From contig DATCLN010000065.1 of NCBI GenBank assembly GCA_036563895.1, positions 1-46,310 on the forward strand: DNA of 46,310 bases. Direction: 5' to 3'. Below, piece by piece: positions 6,675 to 15,253 of this stretch (position 1 is its first letter; every line of letters starts with the position of its first letter). The notes under the pieces are model-generated. The model saw nothing but the letters and a program-made list of their open reading frames with translations, was not told the origin of the DNA and made no database searches. A program made the position numbers and the translations under genes. Origin of the DNA: ZCTH02-B3 sp036563895. GTDB lineage: Bacteria; Bacillota; Bacilli; Paenibacillales; Paenibacillaceae.

Positions 6675-9600
6675 TCAAAACAACACCAGCTGGTTGGATT
6701 CGGGCAAATCCCGGAAGCAGCCCATGCCGGACAAAAGCTCCACCACCGTCTTGCTCGCCTTCGCCCGCTGCTGGAAGTCTTCCACGGACACGAACGGCCC
6801 CTCTTCCCGCGCCGCCGCGATGGCCCGCGCCGCGCTCTCGCCGATGCCGGGCACGGCGGCAAAGGGCGGGATGAGCGCGTCCCCGTCGATGATGAAGCGG
6901 GTCGCGTCCGAACGGTACAGGTCCACCGGCTTGAAGCGGAAGCCCCGCGCCGTCATCTCCAGCCCCATTTCCAGGATCGGGATCATGTTCTTTTCCTTGG
7001 CGGTCGCCTGCGGGCCCTTGGCCTCGATCTCCTCCAGGGCGCGCAAAATCGCGTCATACCCCCGGCAGAACAGCTCCACGTCGAAGTCGTCCGCCGCCCG
7101 CACCGAGAAATAGGCCGCGTAGAAAGCGATCGGGTGGTACAGCTTGTAGTAGGCCGTGCGCACCGCCGAAATGACGTAGGCGGCGGCGTGCGCCTTCGGG
7201 AACATGTACTCGATCTTCAGGCACGAATCGATGTACCACTGCGGGACGCCGCACTTTTTCATCTCCTCGATCCACTCCGGCGTCAGGCCCTTCCCCTTGC
7301 GCACGCTCTCGGTGATCTTGAAGGCCAGGGAGGCTTCCATGCCTTTGTAGATCAGGTACAGCATGATGTCGTCCCGGCAGCCGATCACCGTCTTGATGGT
7401 GCAGGTGCCGTTGCGGATCAGCTCCTGCGCGTTGCCCAGCCACACGCCGGTGCCGTGGGACAGGCCGGAGATCTGCAGCAGGTCGGCGAAGGTGGACGGC
7501 TTCGTCTCCTCCAGCATCTGGCGGACGAAGCGGGTGCCCATTTCGGGAATCCCGTAGGTGGCCACCGGCGTGCGGATCTGCTCCGGCGTGACGCCAAGGG
7601 CTTCCACCGAATTGAACAGGCTCATCACCTTCGGATCGTTCATCGGGATCGTCGTCGGATCGACGCCCGTGAGATCCTGCAGCATCCGCATCATCGTCGG
7701 ATCGTCGTGGCCGAGGATGTCCAGCTTGAGCAGGTTGGCGTCAAAGGCGTGGTAATCGAAATGCGTCGTCTTCCATTCCGAGGTGATGTCGTCCGCCGGA
7801 TACTGGACCGGCGTGATGTCCTCCACCTCGATGTAATCCGGCACGACGATGATGCCGCCCGGATGCTGGCCGGTACTGCGCTTGACGCCGGTGCAGCCGG
7901 CGGCCAGGCGGGCCAGCTCGGCGCTGCGCCACGCCTTGCCGTGATCCTCCTGGTACTTTTTGGCGAAGCCATACGCCGTCTTGTCCGCCACCGTGCTGAT
8001 GGTGCCGGCGCGGAACACGTTTTTTTCGCCGAACAGCTCCTTCGTGTAATTGTGCGCCCGCGCCTGATACTCGCCGGAAAAGTTCAGGTCGATGTCCGGC
8101 ACCTTGTCGCCCTCGAAGCCGAGGAACGTTTCAAACGGGATGTCCTGTCCGTCTCCCCGCATCATCCGCCCGCACTTCGGGCACGGCTTGTCCGGCAGGT
8201 CGAACCCGCTGCGTACGCTGCCGTCGAGGAACCATTCGCTGTGCTTGCACTCGGGATTGCGGCACAGGTAATGCGCCGGCAGGGGATTAACCTCGGAGAT
8301 GCCGAGGAAGGTGGCCACGACGGAGGAGCCGACGGACCCCCGCGAGCCGACCAGATAGCCGTCTTCGTTGGATTTTTTCACCAGCCGCTCGGAAATGAGG
8401 TAGTTCACGGAAAAACCGTATTTGATGATGGGCGTAAGTTCCTTCTCCAGGCGCTTCTCCACGACCTCCGGCAGCGGGTCGCCGTACAGCTCCCGCGCCC
8501 GGGCGTAGCATTTTTCGCGGATCTCCCTGTCCGCCCCTTCGATGACGGGCGTGAACAGCTTGTCCGGAAAAAGCGGGAACGCCTCGAACCGCTCCGCCAG
8601 CGCGCGGGTGTTGGTCACCACCGTTTCGTAGGCTTTGTCCGGCCCGAGGAACGCCATGGCCTCCAGCATTTCCTTCGTCGTGCGGAAATAGGCGTCCGGC
8701 TTGCGCTGTTCCTTGAGCGGGCTGAAACCGGTGATGCCGTGGATGGTGATGTCGCGGAACACCTTGTCTTCCGGATCCAGATAGTGGACGTTGCCGGTGG
8801 CGACGACGGGCTTGCCGAGCTTCTCGCCGATGCGGCAGATCTTGCGCAGGGCTTCTTCGATCTCGGCCCGGCTGCTCACCACACCCTTGTCCACGAGGTG
8901 CAGGTAGAACTCCACCGGCTGGATCTCCAGCACGTCGTAGAACGCCGCCACTTCCTCGGCTTCTTCTTCCGATTTGTTCAGCACCGCTTCGAACAGCTCG
9001 CCCTTTTCGCAGCCGGACATCACGAGCAGGCCGTCGCGGAGCTCGATCAGCTTGCTCTTCGGAATGCAGGGCACCTTGTGGAAATACTCGGTATGGGACA
9101 GGGAAACGAGCTTGTACAGATTCTTCTTGCCGGCGGCGTTCAGCGCGTAGATGCCGCAGTGGTACGGATGCGACGTCCGCCAGGAGTCTCCCCGCGCCTC
9201 GTTGAGACGGGACAGATCCGTGATGCCGCGGGCCATGACGTCCCGAAGCAATCCGGTCAGAATGCCGCCCAGGGCGACGGTGTCGTCGATGGCGCGGTGG
9301 TGGTGCTTGAGGGGCACGCTATACAGCTCCGCCAGCGTGTTCAGCCGGTGGTTCTTGAGCCGCGGATGCAAAAAACGCGCCAGTTCCAGCGTGTCCAGCA
9401 CCGGGTTGGCCGGCTGCGGCAGGCCCAGAAGCCGGCAGTTTTCCCGGATGAAGCCGATGTCGAAACGGGCGTTGTGCGCCACCAGCACCGCGTCGCCGAC
9501 GAAGGCGAGAAATTCCCGCAGCACCGCCTCCGCATCGGGGGCGTCCTTTACCATGTCGTCGGTAATCCCCGTCAGCTGCGAGATGTGGTGCGGGATCGGC

Positions 9601-10985
9601 TCGTGCGGGTTGACGAAGGTGGAAAAGCGGGCCAGCTCGCGGCCTTCCTTCATGCGGACCGCGGCAAGCTCGATGATTTTGCTGCCCGTCACCGAAAGCC
9701 CCGTCGTTTCAATGTCGAATACGACGTACTCGGCGTCCCTGAGGTCTTGCTGGCGCGGTTCCAGCACGATCGGCACGGCGTCGTTCACCAGGTTGGCTTC
9801 CAGGCCGTAGATGACCTTGACGCCGTGTTTTTTCGCCGCCTTCGCCGCTTCCGGGAAGGCCTGCACGACGGCGTGGTCGGTCACCGCGATGGCGGGATGG
9901 CCCCATTTCGCCGCCCGCTTGATGTACGCCTCGACGGAGGTGACGGCGTCCATCGCGCTCATGGTGGTGTGCAGATGGAATTCGACCCGCTTCTCTTCCG
10001 CGTCGTCGATCCGTTCCGGCGCCGGCGCCTCGCGGATGTCGCTAGGCATGAGCACCGGCTCCGGCGGGTTGAGATACCGGTCCACTTCCACCCGGCCCCG
10101 CAGTTTCAGCCACTTGCCGTCGGCCAGGCCGGAGAGCATCCGGTTGTCTTCCTTCGTCTTGCCGAAAACTTTCACGAGAATGGAGTCGGTGCGGTCCGTC
10201 AGGTAAAACTGGTACAGGGTGCTTCCGTTGCGGGTCTCCCTCGTTTCCAGCCCGAAAACCTCACCCTGGACCGTGACCCGCTTTTCTTCTCCGGTGATGG
10301 AGGCCAGCGGCACCGGCTCGTCGTGGATGTCGGCGCCGAGCCGGATCGGCTGCGGGCCGTCCGCCTGCGCCGCGGCGGACGCCTCTTCCTTCGCCGCGGT
10401 CACGATCCGCAGTACCTCTTCCCGCTCTTCTTCCCGGATCCGGGTGGCAAGCTCCTCATACACTTCCTGGCCGTTTTCGTCCACGGCCAGGCGGATCCGG
10501 CAGGCGCACCCGAACCGCCGGCGGAAAAAGCGCACGGCCAGTTCGTCCACGGATCTTTTGCGGGCCAGCTGCAGCACCGTTTCGTCGGGCAGGTACAGGG
10601 TGAGCAGGTCCCCGGCCGCTTCCGTCCGGGCCTTCGCCAGCCAGCCGTTGACGCTGGCGATTTCCCGCTGGGCCCACGCCGCGAAGGACGGCCAGTATTC
10701 CCGCAGGATGTCCTCCGCGGCCGCCGCCTCGCCGAAGGTGAAAGCGATTTCCACGTCGGCGACGGATGCGAGCCGCTCCCGCGCGAGGGCGCAAAACTCC
10801 TCGTACACGTCCCGCGGAAGCAGCGTTTCCTTATGTATCGCGATCGTCCACCGCCGGCTGGACCGCCCCACGGCGACCCGTTCGATCCGGGCGTCGCCGA
10901 AATGCTCTTCCATCCAGTGCGGCGGCGCCTGGATGTGCGAAAGCAGCAATTCCAACCGCTGGCGCGCTTCCCCCAACGCGTCCAT
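6675..10985 (-). CDS. polC: DNA polymerase III alpha subunit, PolC type with built-in 3'-5' exonuclease
   Basis: PolC is the main replicative polymerase of low-GC Gram-positive bacteria. The 1436-aa product is full length. In order it has an N-terminal domain (1-200), an OB fold (about 220-310) and a PHP domain opening with EFHLHTTMSAMDAV (about 335). Inserted in the PHP domain is a DnaQ-like exonuclease with FDIETTGL (about 424), AHNARFD (about 504) and HHRAIDDT (about 562). The polymerase core follows, with a zinc-binding Cys cluster (CRNPEC...CPKC, about 907-940) and the catalytic PDIDLNFSGEYQ (about 964). All exonuclease acidic residues are present, so proofreading is expected. I prefer the ATG at 10985, six bases after GGGAGG, over the one at 10991 that abuts the site. 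proS ends 49 bases upstream. Confidence 0.98.
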   Translation of the reverse strand: MDALGEARQRLELLLSHIQAPPHWMEEHFGDARIERVAVGRSSRRWTIAIHKETLLPRDVYEEFCALARERLASVADVEIAFTFGEAAAAEDILREYWPSFAAWAQREIASVNGWLAKARTEAAGDLLTLYLPDETVLQLARKRSVDELAVRFFRRRFGCACRIRLAVDENGQEVYEELATRIREEEREEVLRIVTAAKEEASAAAQADGPQPIRLGADIHDEPVPLASITGEEKRVTVQGEVFGLETRETRNGSTLYQFYLTDRTDSILVKVFGKTKEDNRMLSGLADGKWLKLRGRVEVDRYLNPPEPVLMPSDIREAPAPERIDDAEEKRVEFHLHTTMSAMDAVTSVEAYIKRAAKWGHPAIAVTDHAVVQAFPEAAKAAKKHGVKVIYGLEANLVNDAVPIVLEPRQQDLRDAEYVVFDIETTGLSVTGSKIIELAAVRMKEGRELARFSTFVNPHEPIPHHISQLTGITDDMVKDAPDAEAVLREFLAFVGDAVLVAHNARFDIGFIRENCRLLGLPQPANPVLDTLELARFLHPRLKNHRLNTLAELYSVPLKHHHRAIDDTVALGGILTGLLRDVMARGITDLSRLNEARGDSWRTSHPYHCGIYALNAAGKKNLYKLVSLSHTEYFHKVPCIPKSKLIELRDGLLVMSGCEKGELFEAVLNKSEEEAEEVAAFYDVLEIQPVEFYLHLVDKGVVSSRAEIEEALRKICRIGEKLGKPVVATGNVHYLDPEDKVFRDITIHGITGFSPLKEQRKPDAYFRTTKEMLEAMAFLGPDKAYETVVTNTRALAERFEAFPLFPDKLFTPVIEGADREIREKCYARARELYGDPLPEVVEKRLEKELTPIIKYGFSVNYLISERLVKKSNEDGYLVGSRGSVGSSVVATFLGISEVNPLPAHYLCRNPECKHSEWFLDGSVRSGFDLPDKPCPKCGRMMRGDGQDIPFETFLGFEGDKVPDIDLNFSGEYQARAHNYTKELFGEKNVFRAGTISTVADKTAYGFAKKYQEDHGKAWRSAELARLAAGCTGVKRSTGQHPGGIIVVPDYIEVEDITPVQYPADDITSEWKTTHFDYHAFDANLLKLDILGHDDPTMMRMLQDLTGVDPTTIPMNDPKVMSLFNSVEALGVTPEQIRTPVATYGIPEMGTRFVRQMLEETKPSTFADLLQISGLSHGTGVWLGNAQELIRNGTCTIKTVIGCRDDIMLYLIYKGMEASLAFKITESVRKGKGLTPEWIEEMKKCGVPQWYIDSCLKIEYMFPKAHAAAYVISAVRTAYYKLYHPIAFYAAYFSVRAADDFDVELFCRGYDAILRALEEIEAKGPQATAKEKNMIPILEMGLEMTARGFRFKPVDLYRSDATRFIIDGDALIPPFAAVPGIGESAARAIAAAREEGPFVSVEDFQQRAKASKTVVELLSGMGCFRDLPESNQLVLF

Positions 10986-11034
10986 GCCCATCCTCCCCCG
11001 TTTGCCGCTCCGCTCCCTATTCTCCCTTGCGGCC

Positions 11035-12483
11035 TCAGTACGCCCTGGCGAACACCACCGTATGCCGGGCGGCTTCGCCGCACACGAGGCAGCGGGATTT
11101 GGTCACCGCCGGTTCAAAGGGAATATTCCGGCTCGTCGCCCCCGTTTCCTCCTTGACCCGGCTTTCGCACGCCTCCGATCCGCACCAGCCGGCGTACGCG
11201 AAGCCGCGGGTCTCTTCGTATTTGGCCTTCAGCTCGTCAAGCGTGTCCACGTCAAAGGTATGCTCGTCCATGAAACGCTTCGCCTTTTCGAACATTTCCC
11301 TCGCGACACGCTCCAGCATCGCCGGCACTTCTTGGGCGACCCGGTCGAGGGGGACCGGGGTCTTTTCACCGCTGACGCGGGACACGAGGACGCACTGGCC
11401 GTTTTCCAGGTCCCGCGGGCCGATCTCGAGCCTGAGCGGGATGCCGCGCATTTCATACTCGTTGAACTTCCAGCCCGGTGACACGTCGTCCCGGTCGTCC
11501 ATGCGCACGCGGACGCCGGCCCGCCTCAGCTCGTCCAGCAGTTCGTTCGCCTTGGCGAGGACGGGTTCCCGGGCTTTCGGCGGCCCGATGGGGATGATCA
11601 TTACCTGCGTGGGCGCGATCTTCGGCGGCAGGACAAGCCCCCGGTCGTCCCCGTGCACCATGATGAGGGCGCCGATCAGCCGCGTGCTGACCCCCCATGA
11701 GGTGGTGTGGCAGTAGGTCATCACGTTTTCGCGGTTCAGATATTTGATGTCGAAGGCGACGGCGAAGTTCGTGCCCAGGTAATGGGACGTGCCCGCCTGC
11801 ACCGCCCGGCCGTCCTTCATCATCGCCTCGATGGAATAGGTGTCCACGGCGCCGGCGAACTTCTCGGACGGTGTTTTCTGGCCGGCGATGACCGGCATCA
11901 TCAGCACGTTCTCGGCGAAGTCGCGGTAGACTTCCAGCATCCGCATCGTTTCCCGCCGCGCGTCTTCCTCGTCTTCGTGGGCCGTATGGCCCTCCTGCCA
12001 GAGGAATTCGCTGGTCCTCAGGAACGGCAGCGTGCGCTTCTCCCAGCGGACCACGTTGCACCACTGGTTGATGAGCAGCGGCAGGTCGCGGTACGACTTG
12101 ATCCAGCGGGCGTACATGTAGCCGATCATCGTTTCCGACGTCGGGCGGATCGCCAGGCGCTCCTCCAGCTTCTCGCCGCCGGCTTCCGTTACCCACGGCA
12201 CTTCGGGGTTGAACCCTTCCACGTGCTCCTTCTCTTTGAGGAGAAAATGTTCCGGGATGAACAGGGGGAAATAGGCGTTGCGGTGGCCGGTTTCCTTGAA
12301 CCGGCGGTCCAGTTCCCGCTGGATGTTCTCCCACAGCTCGTAGCCGTCCGGGCGGAACACGATGCATCCGCGCACCGGCGCGTAGTCCATCAGCTCCGCC
12401 TTGCGGATGACGTCGAGATACCAGCGGGAGAAATCCTCGCTTTGCGGCGTGATTTCCGTGACGAACTGCTTTTCCTTGGACAT
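11035..12483 (-). CDS. proS: Prolyl-tRNA synthetase, archaeal/eukaryotic-like short type
   Basis: This class II synthetase charges tRNA-Pro with proline. The 482-aa product lacks the roughly 180-residue INS editing insertion of the usual bacterial ProRS (B. subtilis type, about 565 aa). It has the architecture of the archaeal/eukaryotic-like type: QFVTEITPQSEDFSRWYLDV at the N-terminus, RPTSETMI, VRWEKRTLPFLRTSEFLWQE (motif 2 region), GTSHYLGTNFA, the anticodon domain QVMIIPIGPP, and a C-terminal domain with CGSEACE...CLVCGE and a terminal Tyr (FARAY). These last features are typical of that type. The ATG at 12483 has GGAGGG ten bases upstream. An open frame upstream to 12669 is rejected, as it only covers the tandem repeat. 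Position between rseP and polC is the classic proS locus. Confidence 0.95.
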   Translation of the reverse strand: MSKEKQFVTEITPQSEDFSRWYLDVIRKAELMDYAPVRGCIVFRPDGYELWENIQRELDRRFKETGHRNAYFPLFIPEHFLLKEKEHVEGFNPEVPWVTEAGGEKLEERLAIRPTSETMIGYMYARWIKSYRDLPLLINQWCNVVRWEKRTLPFLRTSEFLWQEGHTAHEDEEDARRETMRMLEVYRDFAENVLMMPVIAGQKTPSEKFAGAVDTYSIEAMMKDGRAVQAGTSHYLGTNFAVAFDIKYLNRENVMTYCHTTSWGVSTRLIGALIMVHGDDRGLVLPPKIAPTQVMIIPIGPPKAREPVLAKANELLDELRRAGVRVRMDDRDDVSPGWKFNEYEMRGIPLRLEIGPRDLENGQCVLVSRVSGEKTPVPLDRVAQEVPAMLERVAREMFEKAKRFMDEHTFDVDTLDELKAKYEETRGFAYAGWCGSEACESRVKEETGATSRNIPFEPAVTKSRCLVCGEAARHTVVFARAY

Positions 12484-12515
12484 GCGGATTCTTCCCTCCG
12501 ACAGCGGTGAGTGAT

Positions 12516-12648
12516 GCCGCTCCGGCGGCCGCGGACTTCCTTCCGTACGCGAAAGGCCGTCCGCACACGAAATGTCTTCCGCACGCGAAATGCCTTCCGC
12601 ACGCGGTCTGCCCTGCCGCACGGCTTCATGCGCGGCGCACGGAGCGGC
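12516..12648. repeat. 18-bp tandem array flanked by a 9-bp inverted repeat, rseP-proS gap
   Basis: Four adjacent 18-base units occupy 12542-12559, 12560-12577, 12578-12595 and 12596-12613; the two middle copies match TCCGCACGCGAAATGCCT closely and the outer ones have diverged. The array is bracketed by GCCGCTCCG (12516-12524) and its exact complement CGGAGCGGC (12640-12648), which could fold the array into a loop. Because the unit is a multiple of three, the minus-strand frame upstream of proS stays open and would read as six-residue repeats, but no start or binding site supports translation. No promoter was recognised in this 172-base gap. Confidence 0.75.
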
Positions 12649-12655
12649 CCCCGGA

Positions 12656-13936
12656 TTACCGGCGGACAAGGCCGAGAATGTCGTTGTAGGTGACGACGAT
12701 CATCAGCAGCATGAGCATGGCGAATCCGATGAGGTGGACCATGCTTTCGCGGTTCGGATTGACCGGCCGCCCCCGCAGGGCTTCAAAGCCCAGGAACAGC
12801 AGACGGCTGCCGTCCAGCGCGGGGATGGGCAGCAGATTGAAAATGCCCAGATACAGGCTGAGCACGGCGGTCCAGGCGACCAGCCGGTCGAGGCCCTGGC
12901 TGGCGACCTCGTAGGTCACCTGGGTCGTCCTGACCGGTCCGCCGATGTCGTCCAGCTTGAAATTGCCGGTGACGAGCTGGCGGAATCCCTGGAAGATCAG
13001 ATCGGTCCACTGGACCATCTGGATCCCTGCGTAACGGATCGTCTCGCCGGCGGTGGCCGCGCGCATCTCCGGCATCGGATAGAACCCGACCTTGCCGGTT
13101 TCCGGGTCCGGCGTCACGGTCAGGGTCAGCTCGCGCCCGTCCCGCTCGATGACCCACGTCATCGGCCGGCCGGCGGAAGCGCCGATGGCTTCGACGAGGC
13201 CTTCGATGTCCCCGCCCACCGGCCGTCCGTCGATGGCCTTGATCCAGTCCCCTTCCCGCAGGCCGGCTTGCTCCGCCGGGGAGGGCTTTCCGTCTTCCCG
13301 CGCGGCGATGCCGCCGATGAACACCTTGTCCGAGTTTTCGTCGGGCACGCCGGTCATCTGCAGCACGGTCCCGAACAACACGAAGGCGAGGACGAAATTC
13401 ATGAGGGGACCGGCGAAAATGGCCATGGCCCGCTTGCCCACCGGCTTGTGCAGAAACTGCCGGTCGAGGGGGGCGATCTGCGTCTCCTCGCCCCGGTGGA
13501 CGACCATCGCCCTGGGATGCACGGGCAGCCGGACCGACGCTCCATATTCGTCCGCAAGCTCGATGAACAGATCCTTCTCCAGGTCAACCGCCCGCACTTC
13601 TCCCCGCCGGAGGCCGGTCTGCTCCTCCGGTTTGTCCAGCACGATGCGTTTGACGAAGCCGTTCTCCTCTTCCACTGCCACGACATGGCCCCTCTGCACG
13701 AGGGACAGTTCGGGATCCTCCCCGGCCATGCGCGCGAATCCGCCAAACGGCAAAAGGCGCAGCGTGAAGCGCGTTTCCCCCCGCTTGAAGGAAAGCAGCT
13801 TCGGGCCGAAGCCGATGGCGAATTCCCGGACGAGAATGCCGGCACGCCGGGCAAAAAAATAGTGGCCGAACTCGTGGATGGAGACGATGACGAAAAACAC
13901 GAGAACGGTGAGAATGGCAAGCTGCAGCGTTTGCAT
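12656..13936 (-). CDS. rseP: RIP metalloprotease RseP (site-2 protease, RasP-like)
   Basis: This membrane-embedded zinc protease cuts transmembrane anchors such as anti-sigma factors and signal-peptide remnants. The 426-aa product has the first helix with HEFGH (His21, Glu22, His25), the zinc-ligand and catalytic pair. A PDZ domain is centred on GLREGDWIKAIDGRPVGG, and the last membrane region has NLLPIPALDGSRL, whose Asp is the third zinc ligand. I prefer the ATG at 13936; a GTG two codons earlier is possible, and the site GGGGGT upstream is modest. A candidate promoter lies 39-66 bases before the start. It lies after dxr, as in B. subtilis. Confidence 0.95.
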   Translation of the reverse strand: MQTLQLAILTVLVFFVIVSIHEFGHYFFARRAGILVREFAIGFGPKLLSFKRGETRFTLRLLPFGGFARMAGEDPELSLVQRGHVVAVEEENGFVKRIVLDKPEEQTGLRRGEVRAVDLEKDLFIELADEYGASVRLPVHPRAMVVHRGEETQIAPLDRQFLHKPVGKRAMAIFAGPLMNFVLAFVLFGTVLQMTGVPDENSDKVFIGGIAAREDGKPSPAEQAGLREGDWIKAIDGRPVGGDIEGLVEAIGASAGRPMTWVIERDGRELTLTVTPDPETGKVGFYPMPEMRAATAGETIRYAGIQMVQWTDLIFQGFRQLVTGNFKLDDIGGPVRTTQVTYEVASQGLDRLVAWTAVLSLYLGIFNLLPIPALDGSRLLFLGFEALRGRPVNPNRESMVHLIGFAMLMLLMIVVTYNDILGLVRR

Positions 13937-13974
13937 GTGCACGACCCCCGTTGCCGCCTGGCGGCTGTCCTTAG

Positions 13975-14002
13975 ATTATCATTATTCGCTTTGCCGTTAC
14001 AA
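13975..14002 (-). promoter_or_regulatory. Candidate promoter upstream of rseP
   Basis: TTGTAA (14002-13997) and GATAAT (13980-13975) are spaced by 16 bases in the 160-base dxr-rseP gap, an AT-richer patch in an otherwise GC-rich area. It would allow rseP to be expressed separately from dxr. The rest of the gap, 14003-14096, contains two direct copies of GAACCGG and a short GCAGG/CCTGC hairpin, but no convincing terminator. Confidence 0.5.
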
Positions 14003-14096
14003 GAGAATACGGCCGCGGAGGCCGGCAGGTTGCATGCCTGCGCAAAGTTCCGGTTCACGTGGCCGGTTGCGCGAAACCCGACCCGCGGTGTCCGGT

Positions 14097-15236
14097 TCAA
14101 ATCGCCGCCGCTTCCCGGCGCGCCCAGGCGTCGCAGGCGAGGATCGTCTCCAGATCCGGGTCGGCCTCCGGGTCGTGGCGGGCCAGCACCTTTTCGATGA
14201 TGTCCTCGATGGCCAGAAACGGAATTTCTCCGCGCAGGAACCGGGCGACCGCCACTTCGTTGGCGGCGTTGAACACGGCGGGGGCCGTCCCGCCGGTCCT
14301 GCCCGCCTCGTAGGCCATGCCCAGGCAGGGGTAGCGGGCAAAATCCGCCGGACGGAAATGCAGCGCGCCGATGCGGGTCAGGTCGAGGGGTTCCATCGGC
14401 GACGGCTTCCGTTCGGGGTAGCACAGCGCGTACTGGATGGGCCCCCGCATGTCGGGAAGGCCCAGCTGGGCCAGCACGGAGGAATCCGCAAACTCCACCA
14501 GCGAGTGTACGATGCTTTCCGGGTGAAGCAGCACTTCGATGCGGTCGTAAGGCATGTCAAAGAGCCAGTGGGCCTCGATCACTTCCAGCCCTTTGTTCGC
14601 CATGGTGGCGGAATCGATGGTGATCTTGGCCCCCATCGACCAGTTCGGATGGCGGAGGGCCTCCTCCACGGTCACGTGGGCCAGTTCTTCCCGGCGCCGG
14701 TCGCGGAAGCTGCCGCCCGACGCCGTGAGCAGCAGCCGTTTTACGGCCTTCCGGTCTTCGCCCTGCAGGCACTGGAAAATCGCCGAATGTTCGCTGTCCA
14801 TCGGCAGCAGGGGCACGCCCCGCTCCGCCGCCCGCCGCGTGACGATGTGCCCGGCCGCCACCAGCGTTTCCTTGTTGGCGAGGCCGATGGCCGCGCCGGA
14901 TTCGATGGCGGCCAGGGTGGGCGAAAGTCCCGCGCTGCCCACCATCGCGCTGACCACCAGGTCGGCGCCGCATCCCGCCGCGACCTCCAGCAGGCCTTCC
15001 GGGCCGTGCACCGCCCGCACGCCCGCCGGCAGCCGCGCCGCCAGCCATTTCGCCTGCGCCCGGTCGGCGACGGACACGACCTTCGGCCTGAACCGCTCCG
15101 CCTGCTTCAGCAAGAGTTCCGCGTTCTTCCCCGCTGCCAGGCCGACCACGCGAAAATCGCCGGGAAGCCGCTCGATCACGTCCAGCGTCTGCGTGCCGAT
15201 GGAACCCGTGGAACCCAGGATGGCAATCCGTTTCAT
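14097..15236 (-). CDS. dxr: 1-deoxy-D-xylulose 5-phosphate reductoisomerase
   Basis: Dxr converts DXP plus NADPH to 2-C-methyl-D-erythritol 4-phosphate, the committed step of the MEP isoprenoid pathway. The 379-aa product starts MKRIAILGSTGSIGTQTLDV with the NADPH-binding GSTGSIG. It contains LANKETLV, the metal- and substrate-binding MDSEHSAIFQCLQG and LLTASGGSFRD, and HPNWSMGAKITIDSATMANK. The ATG at 15236 follows AAGGTGAAGGGA. The reading frame is open further upstream through cdsA but without a start supported by homology. It feeds IPP/DMAPP to UppS, encoded two genes upstream. Confidence 0.97.
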   Translation of the reverse strand: MKRIAILGSTGSIGTQTLDVIERLPGDFRVVGLAAGKNAELLLKQAERFRPKVVSVADRAQAKWLAARLPAGVRAVHGPEGLLEVAAGCGADLVVSAMVGSAGLSPTLAAIESGAAIGLANKETLVAAGHIVTRRAAERGVPLLPMDSEHSAIFQCLQGEDRKAVKRLLLTASGGSFRDRRREELAHVTVEEALRHPNWSMGAKITIDSATMANKGLEVIEAHWLFDMPYDRIEVLLHPESIVHSLVEFADSSVLAQLGLPDMRGPIQYALCYPERKPSPMEPLDLTRIGALHFRPADFARYPCLGMAYEAGRTGGTAPAVFNAANEVAVARFLRGEIPFLAIEDIIEKVLARHDPEADPDLETILACDAWARREAAAI

Positions 15237-15253
15237 TCCCTTCACCTTGCGCT

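Noticed and set aside
6419..6862. A longer rimP frame reaching back into polC
   Set aside because: It crosses the promoter and leader hairpin; GTG at 6418 has an ideal SD and the family N-terminus.
7134..11156. A 1340-codon open frame on the plus strand opposite polC
   Set aside because: It is antisense to an intact polC, rich in Arg/His/Asp/Gly shadow composition, with no SD or recognisable domain. Long antisense frames are expected at this GC content.
12484..12669. A longer proS reading frame beginning at 12669
   Set aside because: The extra 62 codons cover the tandem repeat, start with an unsupported TTG, and are absent from the family; a good SD fits the ATG at 12483.
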